Below, one piece after another: positions 34,016-41,931 of a stretch of 64,000 nucleotides of DNA. Source of the DNA: Acidobacteriota bacterium. Its GTDB lineage: Bacteria; Acidobacteriota; Blastocatellia; Pyrinomonadales; Pyrinomonadaceae. The number at the start of each line of letters is the position of its first letter. The stretch's first letter is position 1. Under the pieces are notes generated by a model. It did no database searches. It was not told where the DNA came from and saw only the letters and a program-made list of their open reading frames with translations. Made by a program: the position numbers and the translations under genes. The stretch is taken from positions 1-64,000 of the forward strand of contig QHXQ01000043.1 in the NCBI GenBank assembly GCA_003223935.1, read 5' to 3'.

Positions 34016-36013
34016 GTGGCTAAAATGCTTGGGACATTACAATACCTGCGCGCTCAGCACCGACCACGTTGGTTGCGTGAATGCCTGGTCTTCGTCGGCT
34101 TCCTTGCCCTGACGGCGTTGATGACTTGGCCTTGGGTGCTGCACTTGCGCGACGCGGTCGCCGACACCGGCGACTCTTATGCGTTCGCTTGGACGCTCTG
34201 GTGGGATTATCATCAGACCTTTCACGACCCGCTCAATCTCTTTCACGCCAACATCTTCTTCCCTTATCGCTACACACTCGCGTTCACAGAGCACGGTTAC
34301 GGCGTCGCCCTCTTCTGCTTCCCGCTCTTCGCTGCGGGCCTGCGCCCGCTCACAGTCTATAGCGTGGCGACGTTCTGCGGCTTTGCCTTCTGCGGCTACG
34401 GCGCGTTCCGCTTGACGCGCACATTAACCGGCTCAAGCGGTGCGGGCCTTGTCGCCGGCATCGTCTTCGCGTTCATCCCCTATCGTTTCATCTTCCTCAC
34501 GGCCTTGCCCTATCTCTGTGCCGCATGGCTGCCGCTACTACTCGAAGCGCTTGTACTCTTTGCGCGCGTGCGCAGTCGGTGCCGCGCCGTGTGGCTCGGC
34601 GTCGCCTTTTTAATGAACGGGCTGACTTGCATCAACTGGTTTCTGCTCGCGCTCGTGCCCTTCGCCCTCTCTGTTGCTGTGCTCGTCATACGTTATCGCA
34701 CAGGCCGCGAACGCGCCTTCTGGCGGCGCGGCCTGTTGGCGCTCGCCGCCGCGTCCGTGTTGCTCCTGCCCTTCATGTGGCCCTATTACAAGGCGAGCAA
34801 GCTTTATGGATTCAAGCGGGACGCCGCAGAGGTGGCGCGGAACTCTGCGGGCATGGTGGATTGGCTGACCGCCACAGGTTACAACAAAGTCTGGCAGGGA
34901 ATGGGCAGTGGCCTCCCCGGCGTGAAAGCGACGCTCTTTCCGGGTCTCCTCGCTCCGTTGCTTGCGCTCGCCGCGCTCTTGATAGTTAGTCGCGCATCAT
35001 GCGAGCCACAGGCCGACGCGCCAACTGCCGACTCGCCCGCGCGCAAGCGTTGGCTCAACGCGCTCGATGCGTTCTGCGTGCTCGCGGGCAGCTTCGCCGT
35101 GGTCGCCGCCGGCTTGAGCAGATCGCAAGTCGGGTTCTTTCGCGGCGCGACGACGGCGCGCGCGCTCCTCGTCTTCACCAGCGCGCTCGGCGCACGCCTC
35201 TGCCTCTCGTATCCGCAGGTGCTCCGACCCGCCGGAGCTAATAATCTGATCGCGTCGCTCCGCGCAGAGCGGCGTGACGACGCATTTTGGTTAGGACTAA
35301 TCTGGACGGTCACGGGCTTCCTCTGTTCGTTTGGCATGAGCTTCTTTTTCTATCGAGTGCTCTACGATCTCGCGCTGCCGTTCCAGAGCTTGCGCGCGCC
35401 ATACCGCGCCGCCATGACGGCTTACGTCGGCCTCGCCGTCTTGGCCGGCCTCGGCGCAAACAAACTAGCGCAACTCGGCGCGCGTTGGCGGCCCTTCGTC
35501 AAACCGGCCACAGTTTACGCACTGCTCGCCTGCGCGTTGCTCTTTGAACTGCACGCAGCGCCTTTGCCGCTCGTGCATGGTGCAGTCTTACCTGATGCGG
35601 TGACGTTGCGCCTCAAAGAGACGCCGATGCGTGGCGGCGTGGTCGATCTCCCTTCCTTGCCCGAACCACCCTTTTACTCTTATCACCTGTCTATGCTGCG
35701 CGCGGCCGATCACGGCCGCCCCGTCGTCATGGCCGCGTCAAGTTTCATCCCACCGTTGACGTTAAAAGTCCACGACCTGACCGGAGGGCCGGGCATCCCG
35801 CCGGAGTTCCTCGATCTGCTCGAAGAGATTCCAGCCTCTTACGTCGTCTTTCATCGCGGTCTCACCGCGCCAGCACGAGAAGCGGAGTTCGAGACGTTCT
35901 TCGCCGCTGCGGTCGCGGCGGACAGACTACGTCTGATCGGCCACTACGGCGACGCAGACCTCTATGCGGTTGTGAAGACTGAGCCGGAGGCACAAGCTGA
36001 TGCGCGCGACTAA
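34016..36013 (+). CDS. Polytopic GT-C-like membrane protein
   Basis: A 665-residue protein with about 12 membrane helices and a C-terminal soluble part of roughly 140 residues. The first periplasmic loop has Asp residues (LRDAVADTGDSYAFAWTLWW), where GT-C enzymes bind their lipid-linked donor. It is not a YfhO protein: the large C-terminal jelly-roll-like part is absent. It is probably a glycosyltransferase acting on the periplasmic face. It lies 18 bp after YfhO copy 1 and 36 bp before copy 2. The start may be GTG at 34016 or ATG at 34025; neither has a good binding site. Confidence 0.68.
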   Translation: MAKMLGTLQYLRAQHRPRWLRECLVFVGFLALTALMTWPWVLHLRDAVADTGDSYAFAWTLWWDYHQTFHDPLNLFHANIFFPYRYTLAFTEHGYGVALFCFPLFAAGLRPLTVYSVATFCGFAFCGYGAFRLTRTLTGSSGAGLVAGIVFAFIPYRFIFLTALPYLCAAWLPLLLEALVLFARVRSRCRAVWLGVAFLMNGLTCINWFLLALVPFALSVAVLVIRYRTGRERAFWRRGLLALAAASVLLLPFMWPYYKASKLYGFKRDAAEVARNSAGMVDWLTATGYNKVWQGMGSGLPGVKATLFPGLLAPLLALAALLIVSRASCEPQADAPTADSPARKRWLNALDAFCVLAGSFAVVAAGLSRSQVGFFRGATTARALLVFTSALGARLCLSYPQVLRPAGANNLIASLRAERRDDAFWLGLIWTVTGFLCSFGMSFFFYRVLYDLALPFQSLRAPYRAAMTAYVGLAVLAGLGANKLAQLGARWRPFVKPATVYALLACALLFELHAAPLPLVHGAVLPDAVTLRLKETPMRGGVVDLPSLPEPPFYSYHLSMLRAADHGRPVVMAASSFIPPLTLKVHDLTGGPGIPPEFLDLLEEIPASYVVFHRGLTAPAREAEFETFFAAAVAADRLRLIGHYGDADLYAVVKTEPEAQADARD

Positions 36014-36049
36014 AGCGGCGCGCGCGGTTGAAGGGCGGACATTAATTTG

Positions 36050-38977
36050 ATGAGCAGGGCAGATTGGCAAAGGTGTTGGCGCGAGCGACGCGCGGACGCG
36101 GGCGCGCTCGCTTGCGTCGTGCTCTTCTTCATCTGCTTCTTCCCGCAAGTTCTCTTTGGCAACCGCTTCATCATCGCGGGCGACGCGCTCTACTATTCTT
36201 ATCCGCTGCGCACCGTCGCATGGCGCATGATCCGGCATGGCGAGTTACCACTGTGGACGCCTTACGTGCTCTCAGGCTATCCGCTCCTTTCGATGGCGCA
36301 AGTCGCCATCGGCTACCCGCTCACTTGGGGTTATCTGTTTCTGTCCGGCCCTTGGGCAGAGCAAGTCTATGTGCTCGCGCCCTTCCTGCTCGCGCCCGCG
36401 TTCACATACGCTTACGCGCGTGAGATCGGCCGCAGCCGGCTGGCATCTCTGCTGGCCGGTCTCGCCTTCGGTTACGGCGGCATGATGTGCGGCTTCATCG
36501 CCAACAGCGGCGTGCTGACGAACAGCCTGATGTGGGCCCCGCTCGTCTTGCTCTTCATTGATCGCGCGCGTCGGCGCGCGCTGGCGCATTGTCTGTTCTG
36601 GGCAGCGCTCGCTTACACAATGTCCGTGCTCGCTGGACATGGGCAGAGTTATGTCTATGTCGGCGTGCTCGCGTTCGCTTACGGGCTGTTCCTTTCGCTC
36701 GCGTCAAGCTTCGGACAGCAAGACAGACGTGCGTGGTTCGCTTGGTCGAACTGGCGACCGCTTATCGTTGCGCTCGGTGCATTGCTGTTGGCGGCGGGCG
36801 TGGCCGCCTTTCAACTGTTTGAGGCCCTGCGCGCCGCACGGCGCAGCGCTCGCAGCGCGCTCAGTTATGAAACATTCGGCGAAGGCTCGTTCATGCCGCG
36901 CGCGGCCTTGCTCTCCATCGGCGCGCCGCTCTATCACTACGTTGACACGAGCGCGTATCTCGCGCCGCTCGTAGTGCTGCTCGCCATTGTGGCCGTCGTC
37001 TGCGCTAGGCGCGGGCGCACAACACACGATGCGCGCCTCTGGTTCTGGTTCGCCATCGCCCTAGTCGCCTTCGCCCTCATGCTCGGCACGCACACGCCGC
37101 TCTACCGGCTCGTCTATCGCGTGCCCGTCCTCAACAGTTTCCGCGTGCCCTCGCGCCACACGTTCGAATGGACGCTCGCCATCAGCATCATCGCCGCATA
37201 CGGTTGGGACGCCGTTGCAACTTACTTCGCGCGCCGCCGCGCGCAGACCACACGCGCGCGCAAACTCGACCTATTCATCGCACTGGCGTTGCTCACGCTC
37301 GGCATCCTTGTCGGCATCTTCTGGTGGCGCGCGACAAACACGCCGCCCGTCCCGAACCCTTCGATCTACACGGGGCTGCTTGAAGCGTCTTACTGGCTCT
37401 GGAAACTCGCGTTCACCGTCGTCATCATCGCGCTCGTCGTTTGGTGCTTTCATGTACGCGCGGCGCGCACGCGCACGATGTTGCTCGTCTGCGTTGTGCT
37501 GCTTGCTTGTTTCGTCGAACAGTCCGCGACCGTCGCGTGTTGGTGGGGCGCGCGGCTTAGTCTGCCCGCGCGTCGCTTGCAACTCGTCTCGCCAACAACG
37601 CGCTACCTAGAACAGTTCACGCCCGCAGAGAATCGCGTCTATACGCGCGCCGGTCTGTTCGCCGAAGAGTTCAAAGCCAGCCCACAACTCGAAGCGCCGA
37701 ACCTGCCCGCCATCTACGGGCTGCACAACCTCGCGGGCATGGAGCCATTGATTCTTGAGCGCTACAGCCGCGCGCTCGGCGGCGTCGGCCCCGACTCGGT
37801 CACGCCACGCGCAGGGCTACCGCCGAACGACGATCTCTTCACCGCGCGCTCGCACGTCCTCGACGTGCTGAACACCACGCACGTCGTCTCGTTCGTCAAC
37901 CTCAAGACGTTTGAAGACCCTTTAACTTACAGAGATGGCATCGGTCTCTCCGTCGTTGATCTGGACTTCCATCTGCCGCCCGGCGCGAACGCGCGGCTGA
38001 CCGCCGGCGGCACAGACACAGATCAACTCGCGCTCGTCACCTCGCTCTCAAACTCGATGGACGAGCCGCAGGGCGCTGCGGTCGTGCGCCTGCGCTTGCA
38101 CACGGCAGACGGGCGCATCATCGAACGCGATTTGCGCGCCGGTCTCGACACATCTGAATGGGCGCACGAGCGCGCCGACGTGCGCGCCATCATCAGACAT
38201 GGCCTCGCGCCCATCTACGATGCGCGCCCCGGCGATGCGCCGAACAGTTTCCCGTTCAATCGCTATTGGACGCGCCTCAGTCTCGACGCGCCGCAACAGT
38301 TCAACCAGATCGAAGTCACAAATCTCTCGCATGAGGCGACGCTCACCGTCTGGCGCGCCTCGCTCTACAACTCGCACGCAGGCATCTCGACGCCGCTCGC
38401 CGCCGACATCCGCTCCGAATTCTGGACGACCGTGTACGAACGCAACGGGGTGCAGATCATCCACAACGCACGCGCCTGCCCGCGCGCGTGGTTGGTGACC
38501 GGGGCCGAAGCCGTGGACGGCGAAGAAGCCTTGCGCCGGATTCGCGGCGAGAGCGCGCACAAGTTTGACCCGCGCCGCACCGCGTTGCTTGAAGTCAAAC
38601 CAGATGAGCTGCCGCAACTGCCGAGCGGTGAGTTGCCAGCGCAGAGCAGCGCGCGCATCACGAGCTACGAGCCGAACCGCCTGTTGATCGAAACGAGTGC
38701 GCCGACGGCGACCGTGTTGGTCGTGAGTGAAATCTTCTATCCGGGTTGGACGGCGACGGTGGATGGCCAAGCTGTGCCGATCAAAGTCGCGGATTATCTA
38801 CTGCGCGGCGTCGTGCTGCCGGCCGGCGCACACACGGTCGAGATGCGCTACAGCGCACCGGCCGCGCGCACCGGCGCTGTCATCTCAGGCTGCGCGCTGT
38901 TGCTGCTCTGCGCGCTGTTCATCTATCAAAGACGCACGGCTGTCGTATCGGACGAAGCACACACGACAAGGCGATGA
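36050..38977 (+). CDS. YfhO-family membrane protein (copy 2)
   Basis: About 975 residues, with the same architecture as copy 1. It has the GDALYYSYPLRTVAWRM loop, LWTPYVLSGYPLLSMAQ, YVLAPFLLAPAFTYAYAREI, and the C-terminal block ARAWLVTGAEAVDGEEAL-like segment followed by VSEIFYPGWTATVDG. The tail after that block is nearly superimposable on copy 1, also at the DNA level. Several helices of the middle part differ more, which suggests separate substrates. The ATG at 36050 is taken; a TTG precedes it directly. The stop overlaps the start of copy 3 (ATGA). Confidence 0.82.
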   Translation: MSRADWQRCWRERRADAGALACVVLFFICFFPQVLFGNRFIIAGDALYYSYPLRTVAWRMIRHGELPLWTPYVLSGYPLLSMAQVAIGYPLTWGYLFLSGPWAEQVYVLAPFLLAPAFTYAYAREIGRSRLASLLAGLAFGYGGMMCGFIANSGVLTNSLMWAPLVLLFIDRARRRALAHCLFWAALAYTMSVLAGHGQSYVYVGVLAFAYGLFLSLASSFGQQDRRAWFAWSNWRPLIVALGALLLAAGVAAFQLFEALRAARRSARSALSYETFGEGSFMPRAALLSIGAPLYHYVDTSAYLAPLVVLLAIVAVVCARRGRTTHDARLWFWFAIALVAFALMLGTHTPLYRLVYRVPVLNSFRVPSRHTFEWTLAISIIAAYGWDAVATYFARRRAQTTRARKLDLFIALALLTLGILVGIFWWRATNTPPVPNPSIYTGLLEASYWLWKLAFTVVIIALVVWCFHVRAARTRTMLLVCVVLLACFVEQSATVACWWGARLSLPARRLQLVSPTTRYLEQFTPAENRVYTRAGLFAEEFKASPQLEAPNLPAIYGLHNLAGMEPLILERYSRALGGVGPDSVTPRAGLPPNDDLFTARSHVLDVLNTTHVVSFVNLKTFEDPLTYRDGIGLSVVDLDFHLPPGANARLTAGGTDTDQLALVTSLSNSMDEPQGAAVVRLRLHTADGRIIERDLRAGLDTSEWAHERADVRAIIRHGLAPIYDARPGDAPNSFPFNRYWTRLSLDAPQQFNQIEVTNLSHEATLTVWRASLYNSHAGISTPLAADIRSEFWTTVYERNGVQIIHNARACPRAWLVTGAEAVDGEEALRRIRGESAHKFDPRRTALLEVKPDELPQLPSGELPAQSSARITSYEPNRLLIETSAPTATVLVVSEIFYPGWTATVDGQAVPIKVADYLLRGVVLPAGAHTVEMRYSAPAARTGAVISGCALLLLCALFIYQRRTAVVSDEAHTTRR

Positions 38978-41922
38978 GCACGGCCCGATTAAAAATTTGG
39001 TGGCGGGCGCGACGGGCTGATGCGGCGGCGCTCGCCTGCATTGTGCTCGCGTTCTGCGCCGCGTTCGGTTGGGCGATCTTTCGTGGGCGGTTTTTGATCG
39101 GCGGCGACGTGTTCTTCTACACCTATCCGTTGCGCACCGTCGCTTGGCGCATGATTCGGCATGGTGAGTTGCCCTTGTGGACGCCGCTCGTGCTCTCAGG
39201 CTTTCCCCTGTTGGCGATGGTGCAACTCGGTCTCGCCTACCCGCTCACTTGGCTGCACCTGTTTCTGCCCGATCACTGGGCCGAAGAGATTTATGTGCTC
39301 GCGCCCTTCCTGCTCGCGCCCGCGTTCACCTACGCCTACGCGCGCGAGCTTGGGCGCAGCCGCCTCGCCTCTTTGCTCGCCGGTCTCGCCTATGGCTACA
39401 GCGGCTTGACGACAAATGCGCTCGGCATGAACGCCATCCCGACCAATGCGATGATGTGGCTGCCGCTCTTGCTCATCGCGCTGGAACGCGCACGCACACG
39501 CCGCCTATTGCCCACACTGCTCGGCGCGACCATTGCCTATACGCTCCCCGTCCTCACGGGTCACGCGCAGAGTTTCCTCCTCGTCGGTCTCGTCGCCGGA
39601 GCTTACGCGCTCTGCCTTGCGCTCGTGCCGACAGCAGATGAGATCGAACAAGCACGAGCTTCAACGGCGACGAATAAACGCACGCACTCATGGCTCAAAC
39701 GGTCACGCTGGCGGCCTCTGTTCGTCGCCGCGTGCGCGGGCGTGCTCTCATTCGGCGTCGCGGCGTTTCAACTGTTGGAGACGTTGCGCGCGGCCCGGCG
39801 CAGCATCCGGCACTCGATCACTTACGACTTCTTCAGTCAAGGCTCGTTCACGCCAAGCGCGGCGATCCTTTCCTTCATCGCGCCGCTCTATCATTACATT
39901 GATGTCACGACTTACGTCGCGCCGCTCGCCTGCGCGCTCGCGCTCTACGCCGTTCTTTGGGCCATGCGTCGCAGAGAGACGAGCGACCCGCGCATCTGCT
40001 TCTGGCTGGCGGTCGCAGTCGGCGCGCTCCTGTTCATGCTCGGCGAACACACGCCGCTCTACCACTTCGCCTATTACATCCCGATCATCAACCTGTTCCG
40101 CATCCCCTCGCGTCATGCGTTCGAGTGGACGTTCGCGCTCTCCCTGCTCGCGGCTTACGGTTGGGACGCGCTGCGCGCAACTTACGCCGCGCGGCAACGC
40201 ATTGAGACTGAGGCAAGTGATCGCAGACGATCTTTCGTCGTCGCTGCGTTGCTCGCGCTGACCGCGCTCGTCGGTGCGCTCTGGTTCTTGTCTGTGAACC
40301 GCGTTTCGATCTTCGGCTTGCTGCCCGTCACGCAGCACGGGCGCGCATACGGCGCGTGGAAATTTATCTTCACGGCGGGCGTGCTGCTCGTTGTTTGGCG
40401 CACGCAGCATTTCGGCGTGGCGCTTTGGCGCAAGCAGGTGCTTGTCTGCGCGTTGCTGTTGGGTTGCATGTGCGAGCCGCTCATTTTGATCTCACAGTGG
40501 TGGCCGGGCACTGCGAAACCGGCCGCGCGTTTTACGACACCGGGGCGCGCCACGCGCTATCTGCAACAGTTCGCGCCCGAACAGCATCGCGTCTATGTGC
40601 ACGCGAATCTCGGCGTGGACGAGAACGCCGTTGCGCCGCGCTTCGATGTGCTCGACGGGACCGCGCTCTACGGGTTGCACAACGTCGGCGGTTATGAATC
40701 GCTCATGCTCGAACGCTACAGCCGCGCGCTCGGCGATGTGGACTACGACGCGGTGCGCCCGCGCGCCGGACACGCACCGCCGCGCGAACTGTTCGCGCCT
40801 GAGTCGCACGTGCTCGATCTGCTGAACACGAGCTTCGTCGTCGCCTTTAGCGATCTCGATGCGCCGCCGGTTGAACTGCTCACCAAACGCGAGCAGTTCG
40901 GCTTCGCACAGTCCGATCTCGCGCTCGAACTCCAACCCGGCACAAGCACAGAAATCAACGGTGCCGACAACACCGGCGACACGCTCGCCGTCGTCACCTC
41001 ACTCGCCAACTCGGTCGCGCTCGCACAAGGCACGCCGGTCGCGCGTCTGCGCTTGCACACGGCAGACGGGCGCATCATCGAACGGACTTTGCGCGCCGGT
41101 CTCGACACGTCTGAGTGGGCACACGAGCGCGCGGACGTGCGCGCCGTCGTCAAGCACGCGCTCGCGCCGATCTTCGATACACAAGCGGGCGATGCGACAG
41201 ACAGTTTTCGCGCGCAACGCTACTGGGCACGCTTATCGCTCGACGCACGCACATCCGTCAGCAAGATCGAGATCACAAACACAACGCAGGCCGCAGCCCT
41301 CGCAATCTGGAAAGCCACGCTTTACGATTCGACCGATAAGCGCTCAACCCCGCTCACAAACAATGCGGCGCGCCCGTCGCTCGATCCCGCGCGTTGGCCA
41401 AAGGTCGCAGAGTTTGACGGCGTGATCGTCTTGCGCAACACGCGCGCCTGCCCGCGCGCATGGCTCGTCGCCGAAGCCGAAGCCGTTGATGGCGAAGAAG
41501 CCTTAAGGCGCATTCGCGGCGCGAGCACGCATGAGTTCGATCCACGGCGCACGGCGCTCATCGAAGCGCGCGCCGACGAGTTACCGCAGCTTCCCGGCGG
41601 CGCAGTCGCGCCCGCGAGCGATGCGCGCATCATCAACTATGCGGCGAATAAATTGATGATTGAGACGAGCGCGCCAACGCCGACTGTTTTGATCGTGAGT
41701 GAGATTTTTTATCCGGGTTGGGAAGCAAAAGTGGACGGGCGCGCAACGCAAATTCTGTTGACCGATTATTTGTTGCGCGGTGTCGCGCTGCCCGCAGGCA
41801 CACACATCGTCGAGATGCGTTACGCCGCGCCCGCCGCGCGCCACGGCGCGCTCATCTCCGCGCTCACTCTGTTGTTGCTCTGCGCGCTTGCTATCTACGC
41901 ATGGCTCACAGCAAAGACTTAA
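38974..41922 (+). CDS. YfhO-family membrane protein (copy 3)
   Basis: About 982 residues. It starts with MSTARLKIWWRARRADAAAL and has GDVFFYTYPLRTVAWRMIRH, LPLWTPLVLSGFPLLAMVQL, the helix array, and the C-terminal VSEIFYPGWEAKVDG with YLLRGVALPAGTHIVEM. The ATG overlaps the stop of copy 2 by four bases, so translation is coupled. The frame stays open far upstream inside copy 2, which is why the start must be set by context. It ends nine bases before the convergent copy 4. Confidence 0.82.
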   Translation: MSTARLKIWWRARRADAAALACIVLAFCAAFGWAIFRGRFLIGGDVFFYTYPLRTVAWRMIRHGELPLWTPLVLSGFPLLAMVQLGLAYPLTWLHLFLPDHWAEEIYVLAPFLLAPAFTYAYARELGRSRLASLLAGLAYGYSGLTTNALGMNAIPTNAMMWLPLLLIALERARTRRLLPTLLGATIAYTLPVLTGHAQSFLLVGLVAGAYALCLALVPTADEIEQARASTATNKRTHSWLKRSRWRPLFVAACAGVLSFGVAAFQLLETLRAARRSIRHSITYDFFSQGSFTPSAAILSFIAPLYHYIDVTTYVAPLACALALYAVLWAMRRRETSDPRICFWLAVAVGALLFMLGEHTPLYHFAYYIPIINLFRIPSRHAFEWTFALSLLAAYGWDALRATYAARQRIETEASDRRRSFVVAALLALTALVGALWFLSVNRVSIFGLLPVTQHGRAYGAWKFIFTAGVLLVVWRTQHFGVALWRKQVLVCALLLGCMCEPLILISQWWPGTAKPAARFTTPGRATRYLQQFAPEQHRVYVHANLGVDENAVAPRFDVLDGTALYGLHNVGGYESLMLERYSRALGDVDYDAVRPRAGHAPPRELFAPESHVLDLLNTSFVVAFSDLDAPPVELLTKREQFGFAQSDLALELQPGTSTEINGADNTGDTLAVVTSLANSVALAQGTPVARLRLHTADGRIIERTLRAGLDTSEWAHERADVRAVVKHALAPIFDTQAGDATDSFRAQRYWARLSLDARTSVSKIEITNTTQAAALAIWKATLYDSTDKRSTPLTNNAARPSLDPARWPKVAEFDGVIVLRNTRACPRAWLVAEAEAVDGEEALRRIRGASTHEFDPRRTALIEARADELPQLPGGAVAPASDARIINYAANKLMIETSAPTPTVLIVSEIFYPGWEAKVDGRATQILLTDYLLRGVALPAGTHIVEMRYAAPAARHGALISALTLLLLCALAIYAWLTAKT

Positions 41923-41931
41923 GAGCAACAG

